Assembly (NCBI GenBank): GCA_050084515.1
Contig: CM114272.1
Span: 14,322,001-14,386,000 of the forward strand
Length of the DNA: 64,000 bases
DNA from: Blasia pusilla
Lineage: Eukaryota > Marchantiophyta > Marchantiopsida > Blasiales
Direction of reading: 5' to 3'
The translations under genes and the position numbers were made by a program. The number at the start of each line of letters is the position of its first letter. Position 1 is the first letter of the stretch. Below the pieces are notes generated by a model. The model was not told the DNA's origin. It searched no databases and saw only the letters and a list, made by a program, of their open reading frames with translations. Shown here one piece after another: positions 33,298 through 43,623 of this stretch.

Positions 33298-34930
33298 ATG
33301 AGAGTCATCACGGCGTGTGTTCGGGACTTAGAGAGGCGAGGTGGTGAACTCGAGAGTAGCTCTAGAGGTTTTTCGCGGAGTGGCGCGAGGTTCCAAGGCT
33401 CTCCACGTGAGGGACTAGCTGGACCTCCTTCTGTGTCATGGTCAGACGAGTGTGTAGAGGAGTTTGTGAGCACATTGTCACACATTGTGAGTGGTCCTAC
33501 CAGTTGGACGTACGAGTTGGACGACCGGGGTAGAGGACCGCGTAGGTTTTCTGGTGCAGTAGGCACGATTGAGTTGCACGATTTCATAGCAGAGTTTAGG
33601 AGTTGGTGCGACTCCCAATGAACAAGGACCTCTAGAGAGTTCAACCCATTTTCAGCATGGAAGGGTATGTTCCAACATTTAGAGGGGTGCCCATGGACGA
33701 TTACCATGAGTTCTCCCACAGATATGCCCAAGAGATTGAGGCAAGGTGACTCTGCTATGACCCACACTATGTGTCATGGACGGAGCCGTTCCCATATGAG
33801 GAGGAGGAGTGAAAAGACTACTTCCTCTTCCACTAGTGATGTTTTAGGAGGGGTCACTCGCACTGGAGCAATTGCACCATCTAGTCAGGTTTGTCCCAAG
33901 TTCAACCCCATGGTTGAGTTCTTTGCTGAGTTGAGGGCGAGCTATCAGGGGATACGGACGGAGAAGTTGGGAAGCATCCACGACTTCTAAAGTCGCTCGA
34001 ATGAGAGTTTGCATGAGGCTTACACTCGCTTGCGTCGGTTGATCAACGTCACTGAAGGGGTGACGGAGGCTTAGGCTGTCATAGTACGCGATGCTGGATT
34101 AGACCCTACGGACACAGGTGCGGGAGGGGGTGCTTTTTATGAACACCTCCCCTACATTGAGAGATGTTTTTAGGACCACCAAGAACATTGAGCGCAACAT
34201 GGTGGAGGAGGGCGTAGCCACAATGGGTTCTCGACGAGAGCCGTCACGACTGGCTGCACCACCTATGCAGCAATGTGGACTCCGAGATAGGTCAACTGTG
34301 GCACCACGGGCTCAGGGAGGATACCGGGAGGTCGTGCCATAGAGACTTGCGCCTTCATATGCGGCTCAGCAGCAGCCGCCTACTACTACTTGTTGGTCAT
34401 GTGATGGAGCCCATCATGAGCGCAATTGTCTTCGTCAGGGTCATGGACGTGTGCCTCAGCATGGAGGAGGAGATGGTGCGGTACCAGGAGGCTATTAGTG
34501 TGACGATTGTCAGAGATATGGTCATACACGCGCCACGTGTTTTAGTTTACATCCTGAGTAACATCCGGACCAAGTGTCAGAGAGGGCACTAGAGCGAGTA
34601 GTCGGTCCGGGTGCGCCTAGAGATTCTGCACCAAGTGGTCTCGTGGGGGGACGAGGAGCTGGAGTTGCCCGATAGGATGGTGGAGCTGCCCGTGGAGGAG
34701 GTAGACTACCACCATCTAGACGCGTTGAGGGAGACGCCAAACATGAGGCTCGGATGGCTGCTCAGATACAACAGCTACATGAGCGGATTGCCGCTATGGC
34801 ATTGAGGTTACCCGATGCCGGATCCGTGTCATCGACATCATACGGAGCAGCTAGAGATATGGAGGATCCTGGTTGGATGTGCGGGGTTGCCTAGATGGAG
34901 GCCGCCGTAGTTGTGACGCGTGGAGCAGTC
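33298..34930 (+). pseudogene. Gag with two CCHC-type zinc knuckles (copy 2)
   Basis: The N-terminal part reads through GTIELHDFIAEFRSWCDSQ, then after a stop REFNPFSAWK and MFQHLEG, a pattern shared with copy 4 and the third family at 42 kb. The middle part has MVEFFAELRASYQGIRTEKL and YTRLRRLINVTEGVTEA. Two zinc knuckles follow: CWSCDGAHHERNC at 34,391-34,429 (unusual spacing, Cys-x2-Cys-x4-His-x3-Cys) and CDDCQRYGHTRATC at 34,499-34,540 (classic CCHC). Stops and frameshifts are frequent. Family knowledge: gag forms the particle and packages RNA. Confidence 0.75.
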
Positions 34931-35083
34931 GTAGACTTGGATCCACAACGAGGGGAAGCCAAAAAATAGACTAGGCTTCCTCAGTCTTTCACGTTGTCTG
35001 AAGCGATGAGGACCCCATTGATGGGTCCTCATCAAAGTTCCTGGAGAGTTGGTGATGTTGTTGGTGTGTAGGCAGAGAGGGCG

Positions 35084-36238
35084 ATGGGAGAAGTAAGTGC
35101 GACGACTCCTATTGTTGATGCTCATGAGGGGCATGTGTCGAGCACGTTGTTGGGGGCGGCCACCGTTGTGTACCCCACTCTTTTATTTTCTGCTTTCGAT
35201 GTTATGACGTTGGGGGATACGCCCGCCGAGGCTTTTCGGTTTTCCACTTCACTATGTCAGCCCGGATTTGGAGTTCTTGCATCATGTTCAGAGGAGATTG
35301 CTGAGGAGGTGATGGACCTGCCCTTGGAGCGGATGCTCGGGCTGTCCACGTAAGATTCATGGCAGGTTGCGGCTGCTAGGATGGCGGAGATGCCCACTAG
35401 ACCCGCGATAGAACGTGCCATGGCTTCTCCTAGTGTTGTGTTGTTGGATAACCAAGGAGAGGTCTTCCAATTGGTGAGTTACGGAGGTAGAGCTTTTAGT
35501 CCGCAGTACATCTTGTTGGTTTCAGGAGCGCAACCCCTTATGTTGGGGAAAGCGTCATTCAGAGGATTGGGCTTGAAGAGAGCCGATGTGGAGCGTTGTC
35601 CATTCTAGATACAGACATCCTTGGGTGGAGCGAGTACCACAGAGTATATCACCCGACATGAGGTCGTGGTGAGGATTTTCGTGGGACATCCTACAGATGA
35701 GTCTGTGGTGCAAGCCAAGGCGATAGTGACTAATGCAGAGTCCTACGACGTCTTGGTTGGTGGAGCAATATTATACCCGATGGGGTTTTCCCTGGATTAT
35801 TGGGAGGAGTCAGCATTTTATAGACCAGGATGGCAATCAGGTGATTGGCGTCTTAGTTCATTACCCGTTCGATTCACACGTGCACTGATCAAGCGACGGC
35901 CATGAGAGATGGCAACCTTAGCAGCATTTAGCACTGCCATCACTTGGCCTAGTGATTTGATTGAGGGACATATCCATGCAGAGGATACTCCCGTTCCTAA
36001 AATTTCTATGAAAAGGAGTGTTATGGGAGACGCATCATTCCGTGGAGGAGAGGTGCCGTTGTGGGGCTCGACAGAGGAGCTTCGACGAATGGCAGATGAG
36101 CACGTGCAGACCGCGTGGAGGGAGGCATTTGCATTGGAGTGTAACCGATCTGAGGAACCCAAGGTAGCAAGGAGTGCTACGATGGCACCCTTGGATACCA
36201 CACCCATTGTGTGTTGTATCTCGAAGGAGGGTATTTGA
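35084..36238 (+). pseudogene. Aspartic protease region and linker to the methyltransferase (copy 2)
   Basis: The retropepsin-like site reads VSGAQPLMLGKASFRGLGL near 35,519, where the catalytic Asp is Val. Copy 3 has DSGAQPLMLG at 44,392, which confirms the site. Downstream are TRHEVVVRIFVGHPTDESVV, ESYDVLVGGAILYPMGFSLD and a linker ending just before methyltransferase motif I in the same frame. The N-terminal part (SSTLLGAATVVYPTLLFSAF) is shared with copy 3 and has no recognised domain. Confidence 0.7.
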
Positions 36239-37200
36239 GTGTTAGATCTCTTTTAAAGGATTAGCACCGGGTTAGCTGTTGTTTTGCAAGCAGGAGTGCG
36301 AGTGCAGCAATACCTGTATGTGGAGAGTGATGATGTTGCAAGGCGCGTCTCACTACGACACGTGGTGCAATTACACCTACGTTTTCCCGACTTATTGTCT
36401 ACGTGTGCGGCACAGGGGTACCAAAGTTCCCTACCGAGGGATATTTCATTCTTGGGGGCGCAGGATTTCGAGTGGGTAGGGACCATTGATTTGGTCATTG
36501 CCTTTGGCTATATCATGGCCAATCGAGTGCTGGACGAGGCAATGCGTTGGTTGACACTCGGTCTAGGTTATTTTGGGATATGTTAAAGATCTTACGGCAG
36601 TTGCAAGAGCACCAGTCTCGTTCTCCAACCTACATTCTGGAGAATGTGCTTATCTTAGGAGACTCCAGGTCAAAGGTGGTGACAAGTGCTCATTAGGTGG
36701 GTGCATGGATCGGCCTAGCAGTGTTCTTGGATGCGGCGAGTGTAGGTTCTAGAGACCATCGCCTGCGTCTATGGTGGACCAACTTGGTGCCCCATGCGAT
36801 GTTACGGAGGGCGTATGCAAGAGTGGAGCGCCCCTCCCATTTGTTAGTGGATTCCATTATGGATCCTAGTCTTCGATCACAAGCAGTGAGGCACAATGAT
36901 CGACCATGGTTGACTGTGGTCAACAAGATAGGCACGCAGCGGTTAGCCTTGCCCATGTTTGTGAGTTTTCCCGCTTCCTATGCATACAAGGAGGCTGGTC
37001 GTGGCTTGGTTTGGGATGACGAGGTTCAGCGGTTGGTGGAACCCAACGTCGACGAGAGAGAGAGAGCAAGCGATGGGATTTCCCACAAGAGTGACGGTAG
37101 TAGCGTTAGTTTCAGAGGCATCACGATGCCATGTCTTGGGTAGGCAATGGACCTGAATTGCTTGACATGGATCCTCAACTTGGGAGTGGCTTAGCAACTC
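36239..37200 (+). pseudogene. DNMT3-like cytosine-5 DNA methyltransferase domain (copy 2)
   Basis: Motif I (SAM binding) reads VLDLF, a stop, then RISTGLAVVLQAG; an acidic motif II-like YLYVESDD follows. The region before motif IV reads VGTIDLVIA. The motif IV core is damaged by a one-base deletion, and the Cys codon seen in copy 1 (TGT) is TAT here. Motif VI is LENV at 36,637-36,648. Motif VIII is DAASVGSRDHRLRLWWTNL. The end shows GFPTRVTV and a motif X like copy 1. Length from motif I to the end is about 317 codons, fitting a DNMT3 catalytic domain with a small target-recognition region. DNMT3 enzymes methylate unmethylated cytosines de novo; such activity here is inference. Confidence 0.85.
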
Positions 37201-38238
37201 CGTATGAGATCGCGACTGATCACAGCGGTTGCGCTGGTGAGCCCCATGCCTACCGAGATGGTGGAGGCAGTGGCTGGGGGCAAGACCCAAGGAGATCTAC
37301 ACACCAAGGGAGATCGTGAGAGACACCCTTGGACTTCTTGGGATGTTTTGCACGTACGCCAAGAGATGATAGCCACAACATCGAGCGTGGTTTCGGCCAC
37401 TGCACGTGGAGGAGATCAGAGTTTGCAGTTGGCTGTGGGAGAGCAGCCAAGTGTTGTTGTTCGAGACGGGGTTGCACCATAGCAACCATCGATACCCGCG
37501 CCAAAGAGTCCTACCGTAGTCACGATGGAGACTTGCGAGCCTGATATGGGCCCTAAGTTGACAGGAGGAGAGCGGCGCCGGATACTTCAATTCCTCACGA
37601 GTTATAGGAGCTGCTTTGCGTTTAGCATGGAGGATTTGGGTACGCTGAAGGGACCGGGGATCCGCATTGAGTTTTCGAGTGATACGCCGATCTTCCGACG
37701 ACCCTACAAGTACAATGATATGGAGAGGGCTCTCATTCAAAGTAGGATCCACGACTTGGTTGGAGCAGGACTAGTGGAGATGTCGCATGGGGAGTATGTA
37801 TCTGCCACTGTCATGCCCGCCAAGAAGGATTTGCATGGCAATTGGACTGATAGGCGGATGTGTGGGGATTACCGACCTATCAATCGGCATACAAAGTCCG
37901 ATAGGTATGCCATGCCCACCCTTGAGGAGATCTTTGATGCAATTGGTCACGCAAAGATCTTCAATTCATTGAATTTGCGAGCCGGATACCATCAGTTGCC
38001 TATCAGATTGGAGGACACGCAGAAGACGGCATTTTGGGGCATCGATCCTCACGGGAAGGATTCTTTGTACCAGTGGCGGTTCTTACCATTTGAGTTAAAG
38101 AACCACCCGGCTGAGTTTCAAAGGGTCATGGATAAGATCTTGGCTGGTCTTGATTTTGCTAGGTGTTATATTGATGACATCGTAGTCTTTAGCGCCACGG
38201 TTGAGGAGCATGAGCGACATCAAGAGGAGGTGTTTTGA
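37201..38238 (+). pseudogene. Methyltransferase-RT linker and reverse transcriptase (copy 2)
   Basis: A 237-codon open frame (37,525-38,238) holds most of a Ty3/gypsy reverse transcriptase. It has GPGIRIEFSSDTPIFRRPYK, GDYRPINRHTKSDRYAMPT, FNSLNLRAGYHQL, FWGIDPHGKDSLYQWRFLPF, and YIDDIVVFSATVEEHERH with both catalytic Asp. The expected NAPAEFQRVMD reads NHPAEFQRVMD. The linker (37,204-37,482) is in the same frame and matches copy 1. The frame ends at a stop just after the YIDD region. Confidence 0.9.
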
Positions 38239-39020
38239 CGATTGCAGTTACATGGGTTGAAGCTACATCCAGGCAAGTGCAAGTTCTTCTACGACCAGAT
38301 TGAGTAATGGGGTCATACGATCTACCCAAAGGGGCCTTGGTGTTCAGCAGACAAAGGTAGAGGAATCTCATGCATTCCACGCCCTACAAACTTGAGCCGT
38401 GTTCACGCATTCATGGGATTGGCAAACTTCTATCGGCAATACGTCAAGGGATTCAGTTCCATTGTGAAGCCGCTAACTTTGATGACCAAGGTGGATCACA
38501 AGTGGCACTGGGGGGGGTGAGCAAGAGTGAGCATTTCAGTTGCTCAAGGACAGGTTGACGTCCGCGCCCATCTTGAGGAGACCGGTCAGGGGCGTCTTTT
38601 CCAATTGCACACATATTGGAGTATGTTGGGGCTTGGAGAGATGCTCACCGTGCATGATGATGAGGATAGAGAGTTCGTGGTGGCTTACGCTAGCCACTTG
38701 AACAATGCTACAGAGGCAAAGTACAGCTCGTATGAGAGTGAGTGCTTGGCTGGAGTGTGGGTTGTTGCGCATTTTAGGTGTTACTTATTCGGCAACCCCT
38801 TTACCATCATCACTGATCATCAACCACTTAAGTGGTTGATGGAGTCCGACAAGGTTACAGGGAAGCTTGCAAGATGGGCTCTGTTGTTGCAGGAGTATGA
38901 TTTTCATGTGGTACATAGACCTGGGACGCTCAACCACGATGCAGATGGATTGAGTCGTAACCCATGCATGAGTCATCGAGATGCGACTAGAGCCGATGGC
39001 ATGGAGAGAGTGATGAGGAG
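38239..39020 (+). pseudogene. Connection and RNase H (copy 2)
   Basis: It follows reverse transcriptase after a few frame changes, with AFMGLANFYRQYVKGFSSIV. RNase H is open from 38,527: LFQLHTYWSMLGLG (first catalytic Asp changed to Tyr; Asp in copy 1), SSYESECLAGVW (Glu), IITDHQPLKWLMESDKV (Asp), and HRPGTLNHDADGLSRNP at the end. One active-site residue is therefore lost. Confidence 0.85.
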
Positions 39021-40230
39021 TTAGTGCCAGGATGCCACGCCTCAGCCTATTTAGGCATGTTGGCTATGGAGAGCCAGAGTGTAGAGACTTCGATGGCAAG
39101 GTCTAGTGGAGAGTCCTTGGATCCCAAGGCTAGTGAGGAGATGACAAGTGGCCGAGATATTCATGATGATGGAGTAGTCTTGGAGTACCTTCGTACTGGC
39201 AGCGTTGCGAGCACCGTGGGTGCTACATAAGGGGATCGGATCCTACAGCGGGCCAGACGGTTCTGTTGGGAGGGGACACATGTTTTGAGGGTTTGGGAGG
39301 ATGGTAGAGTACGCGTAGTGCCGCATCCTTCGTAGAGAGCACAACTAGTGCAGCATGCCCACGATGAGTTGGATCACTTTGAGATGAAGGGAACGTACAA
39401 ATTGCTCCACATCCAGTATTGGTGGTGAGGCATACAGACTGATGTTCAACAGTTTGTTGCCACGTGCATGGTGTGTGATCAGCTTCGAGCATCGTTCAAT
39501 GCTCCAAATCCACACTTGCATCCATTACCGATCATGGGCTTAGGGTATAGAAGGAGTTTGGATGTTGCAGGACCTTTGCCTTTGACGAGCGTCACAGTCG
39601 TTATGTGTTGGTGATGGTTGAGTACTTCTCGAAGTGGATCGAGTTGGTTGCATTGCATGACAAAGTGAGCGAGGGAGTAGCTTATGCCTTCCTTGACAGA
39701 TTGCTGAGTCATTATGGTGCACCGGCTGAGGTGTTGACAGACCAGGGTACCGAGTTTCGCGATGAGTTCCAGGCCTTGTGTGATCAGGTGTTGATCGACC
39801 ACCGCACGACTTCACGAGATCATACCGAGGCAGATGGATTAGCGGAGATATTTGTGCAGACGGTGAAGAGGGTTTACGCAAGTATGGCTTGCAGAGAGGT
39901 CATCTAGGAGATTGGGACCTCCAGTTGCCGTGGTTGGCGTGGTCAGCAGGTAGGCATCCTTATCATCTTTTTCACCGTACTTGCTACTTTATGGCCGAGA
40001 GCCAAATTTACCCACAGCCAGTTGTCGAGATCCTGGTGAGGTGCTGCATCTTGATGACCCAGATGTATGGATGCGAGCATGTTCTTAGAGGGCTGAGTTA
40101 TTTCGGAGAGTGATGCCCATGGCGTTCGAGAACTTGGCGATTGCGTAGCATCGGGATACGTTGAGGTATGCGACTATTTGGTGTGGTGGTTATCGACCAA
40201 CTATCCAGAGGTTTCATCAGGGAGATTATG
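39021..40230 (+). pseudogene. DDE integrase (copy 2)
   Basis: A zinc-binding domain reads HDELDHFEMKGTYKLLH, then CMVC (HHCC type). The core has SLDVAGPLPL (first Asp), YVLVMVEYFSKWIELVAL, VLTDQGTEFRDEFQALC (second Asp) and HTEADGLAEIFVQTVKR (Glu); the last would usually read HPQADG-like. A stop follows CREVI. The post-core part is frame-shifted but matches copy 1 after 2,925. This clearly marks the element as integrase-bearing, not a tyrosine-recombinase element. Confidence 0.85.
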
Positions 40231-40235
40231 TCTAA

Positions 40236-40557
40236 TTGCGGAAGATGGCATCTACAACGTTGGATGTGACTACAGGGTGCACTATCCTGAGAGTGCGTGA
40301 CGTTTTGCCATCCGATGTTCTCTTGCTGGATGGACGCAATGGTATGGTATGGAAGGACGATGTGCGTAATTGTGCACCATGTCACCTTCCTAACATTAAT
40401 GGTTCCTGCAGGCTTACGTTGTATATTGTGTGGTTATGCTCGTGGTGTAGCCACGATGCTAGTGTGTGATGGATGTTCGAGAGGTTGGCATATGGCATGT
40501 CTGACGCCACCTCTCACTAGGGTTCCTCGGAGATGATGGATGTGTCCCAGATGTATA
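40236..40557 (+). pseudogene. Integrase C-terminal region and PHD finger (copy 2)
   Basis: The integrase tail (NGMVWKDDVRNCAPCHLPN) is followed from 40,411 by a PHD-type finger: CILC, VCDGC, GWHMAC, LTPPLTRVP, then a stop in place of a Gly/Arg codon, then WMCPRC. All eight zinc ligands of the Cys4-His-Cys3 pattern are present across the stop. PHD fingers usually bind histone H3 tails. Other gypsy elements carry a chromodomain at this position (family knowledge); no chromodomain is seen here. Confidence 0.82.
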
Positions 40558-40733
40558 TAGAGGAGATACTAGGTAGGTTTCAGTTTTGACTTTTTCTGTG
40601 ATATGGATGACAGGAAGGCGACTAACGATGGGACCACATGAGTACCCGGCCTTTCTACTCTTAGCGTCCTAGAGATGTATGTCATGGTAGGTAGAGATAG
40701 ATGGCTATCTGGAGTTAGAGGGACCTAACCACC

Positions 40734-40748
40734 AGCTAGGGGGGCGAC
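40734..40748 (+). other. Polypurine-like tract of copy 2
   Basis: GCTAGGGGGGCGAC lies directly upstream of repeat B1, and the same tract precedes B1 in copy 1 (3,821). It is the best candidate for the plus-strand primer. It precedes B1, not A2, which bears on how the termini are built. Confidence 0.6.
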
Positions 40749-40874
40749 TGGAGATATTTTGGTACTTCTCCCTTCTGTGTATGGATTCCATGAGTTAGCA
40801 TGGGATCGTTTGTGTGTGTGTGTGTTCGATGATAGCGATGTATGTTGTGTAGTGATGTGTATGCGCACGACTGC
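40749..40874 (+). repeat. Repeat B1 of copy 2
   Basis: It begins TGGAGATATTTTGGTACTTC and ends in GCGCACGACT. It matches B2 (41,389-41,514), with phrases ATTCCATGAGTTAGCATGGG and TGTTGTGTAG. Repeat A2 follows directly. Confidence 0.85.
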
Positions 40875-41388
40875 TGTCACGACTGTTAGGATAGATCGGT
40901 GGGATCTAGCAGAGCGTCTATATGAGTAGTGGAGGAGATGCCCAGGAGGTTGAGGATGACCTATTGAGGCCCAAGGAAACCTGAGAGAGCAAGTTTCTCG
41001 TTTGTTTCGGCTCATTTGGAGCCATATAGAGAAACTTACTATTTCGAGTACGTTTGTATGTTGGGGACAGTTGACTTTCTACTTTCGGAAGTGGCCCTTG
41101 ACCCGCTATAGTAGGTCAAAAGCCAAGGAGGTGACCTACGAGCATAGGTTATCGTTGAGAGGGCTTGGGAGAGGGAAGGGGGTATACCTCCAAGAGAGAG
41201 AGCTTGAGAGCTCATTCTCTCTTTGTTGAACCTCTTGGCATAAGGCGGCGGAGCTATGGTTCCTTGCCTAGTGAGTGTAACCCAAGCCTCTCATTAGGAG
41301 AGTGGGTTTGGTTTGACATGAGAGAGAGTGCACACCTTTGAGAGCTATGGTGTGAGATGGTGTAGAGAGATATTGGATCTTACTTTAT
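40875..41388 (+). repeat. Repeat A2 of copy 2
   Basis: It begins TGTCACGACTGTTAGGATAG and ends GATCTTACTTTAT. It is about 514 bp and matches A1 (31,241-31,743) throughout. It contains the same TATA-like GGGTATAC. Unlike A1, it runs straight into a B repeat. Confidence 0.88.
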
Positions 41389-41514
41389 TGGAGATATTTT
41401 GGTACTTCTCGCCTCTGTGTCTGGATTCCATGAGTTAGCATGGGATCGTGTGTGTTTGTGTGTGTGTTCAATGAGAGCGATATATGTTGTGTAGCGATGC
41501 GTATACGCACGACA
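41389..41514 (+). repeat. Repeat B2, 3' terminus of copy 2
   Basis: It begins TGGAGATATTTTGGTACTTC and ends CGCACGACA, 126 bp. Its counterpart in copy 4 (54,414-54,539) is also 126 bp and ends CCACGACA. GCCTG follows one base later and pairs with GCCTG left of the 5' end. Confidence 0.85.
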
Positions 41515-41639
41515 CGCCTGCCAAGAAGGTGGCGTGCTAGAGAGAAGGGAGCCTCATAGGGAGGTGCACCAGGTACTAGCAATTAAGGGCTAGCTCGGGA
41601 AGCGAGAACGGGTTGAGTCGGGCGGGGCTCCACAACATG

Positions 41640-43395
41640 GCATCCCAAACTCTCCTTTGTAGGTCCTCATCCTACACCACGTACCAATACTCCACTGACT
41701 ACGCCTCAGTCACTCCATATGTGGCAACGATCAACCGTCGTATGTGCGTGAACGCCTCCCTCAGACTCTCATCCGATCTCTGTTGAAAATCATGTAGACT
41801 CTTCAGCTTGTCGATCTGCATCATGTAGACTCTCCTGGTAGCTCCTCCCCAACCGTCGGAAGAACTCCACTGTAGGACTGAAACTCGGCGGTCCTCTACC
41901 ACGAGAGATCTTTGCCACCTCACCACTCTCACTGCCATCCTTTCCATCTAGTCCCCGGACTGATGGTGTAGGTCTCTCCGCCCTCACTATCCCATTATAT
42001 GCCTCACGACCACCACATCAATCTCTACAGAGTATAGAGATTGAAACTCCATGTAGTCATCCATTAGCGGACCCTCCAAGTGTTGGAACAACCCCTACCA
42101 TGCCATAAAAGGGTTGAATCGCGTAGGGGTCCGTATCTCCTAGAAGTCGCACCACGTGTCAAACTCTTGGATGAAATCATCTAGGTCTATGGTACCTACC
42201 ACACTCGAGAAACAATGCATGCCCCGGTGGCCCATGTTGTCCATCTCTCTCCACGTATAACCATCCCCGTCTTCGATCTCGTCACCAGACCCGCTGTCTA
42301 GTGATGACGATCTAGCCACGGATGGGAGTCAGGGTGGTTCTTCACTAGAAACCCCTTGATATCTCACGCCACTCCATGTCACTCCACTACCACTGCTTGT
42401 ACTACCCCATTCTTTTGAGCCCTAGAAGAACGTTGTGATAATAACCCTGTCTCACCCGCTCAAGCACTCAGACTCACCAAGAGTCTCCCACACTCCTCAC
42501 TAACTCACCTACGCTAATGTTAATCCCATGATGACACACCCGGCCTCACGCACACTCAACACTCAGGCTCACCATGAGCCTCCCACTAACTCGCCTAAAC
42601 TACTGACACTCTCGAGTCATACACGCGACTCCTACTCAGAAACCGCCGTATATCCACCAACATGCTACACATTAAAGGAGTCTACACTCGTCATCATCCC
42701 TACACCCATCTAACACCAACAACTACCCGATACCCAGCACCCTCAATGACACAAGATAAGCGCGGGAAAAGGGACTCGAATGGGTAACTTGATCACGCCC
42801 TCCAACCTACGGCACCATCAACACTCACTCCTCCATGTGGTACATCAGCCTCCGCAGCACAACACTCTCCTCGACCACCACCTCGAACCTCCCATCAACA
42901 TCCACGTATATGTCTCCATCACAATCCTCGCAAATCATCGGTGCGGATCACTTTCTTATCCCCAGTCAACAAAGTACTAGCAACTCTCGTCCTAAATCCC
43001 CTCCACGCTCGAAAAACACCAAGTCCAAAAATCTCTTTGCCTACGTAGTCTAAATCAACCATGTTGTGACTCCTACCATGTACTCTGGCCCTACCTCGAC
43101 GCATCCCTAACTACGTTGACTCCAACCAGGTAGCCTCGTCACCACGTGAGCTCACCAACCACGGCCGCTCCAACCTTGTCACTTCTCCTTCCACCACGTC
43201 CGCTCATGGCCCTAGGCCTACGTCCGCCTCTCACGGCCACGCTTTCACTCTTGAACTCTTCTTGAACTCTTCCTTGCTTCACGTCCCATAGCCTCCGGCC
43301 CCTTGGCAGTGAAACAGAGCGCGGATCGATCAAGGTCGCCGCGGAGAGGGCCACGGGCGCCTCCGATTGCTCATCAGCCAAAGAGGATGGCCCCA
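41640..43395 (-). mobile_element. Gag and leader fragment of a third related gypsy family
   Basis: Minus-strand frames read GTIDLDDFIQEFDTWCDF, RFNPFMAWQG and FQHLEGPLMDDYMEF near 42.1-42.2 kb. At 41,699-41,830 they read LKSLHDFQQRSDESLREAFT and IRRLIVATYGVTEA. This matches gag of copies 2 and 4 in order but at clearly lower similarity. Right of 42.4 kb is leader-like sequence with no recognised domain. No repeat ends were found. It abuts copy 3 head-to-head at about 43.4 kb. Confidence 0.65.
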
Positions 43396-43623
43396 CCACA
43401 TTTGTAGTGTGATCATTGTCACCGATATGGTCACACTAGGGATAGGTATTACGATCTTCGTCAGGAGGTACGTCCAGAGGTAGGCAAAGGACTGAGGGGC
43501 AAGAGAGTTGGTGGAGATCGAGTAGTGGGTCATTATGGTGGTAGAGTGCCATCATTAGTCACATGAGATGGAGGACGTGCACCCAATATAGCGCTCCTTA
43601 TGTGCATCGATCTGTTGGAGTAG

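Larger units (their letters stand above)
31241..41515 (+). mobile_element. Ty3/gypsy-type retrotransposon with methyltransferase and PHD finger, copy 2 (family 1, near full length)
   Basis: This is the most complete copy, about 10.3 kb. Order: repeat A1, leader, gag, protease, DNMT3-like methyltransferase, reverse transcriptase, RNase H, integrase, PHD finger, purine tract, B1, A2, B2. GCCTG occurs immediately left of the 5' end (31,236-31,240) and right of the 3' end (41,516-41,520), consistent with a 5-bp target duplication. Protease to the methyltransferase N-terminus share one frame (35,621-36,500). The methyltransferase C-terminus and reverse transcriptase share another (36,697-38,238). 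This fits a single ancestral pol frame broken later. Stops, frameshifts and lost active-site residues make it inactive. Confidence 0.9.

Noticed and set aside
31241-41515. Classifying the element as a DIRS/Ngaro/PAT tyrosine-recombinase retrotransposon because of split repeats
   Set aside because: It has a clear DDE integrase with an HHCC finger and target-site duplications, and no tyrosine recombinase was seen.
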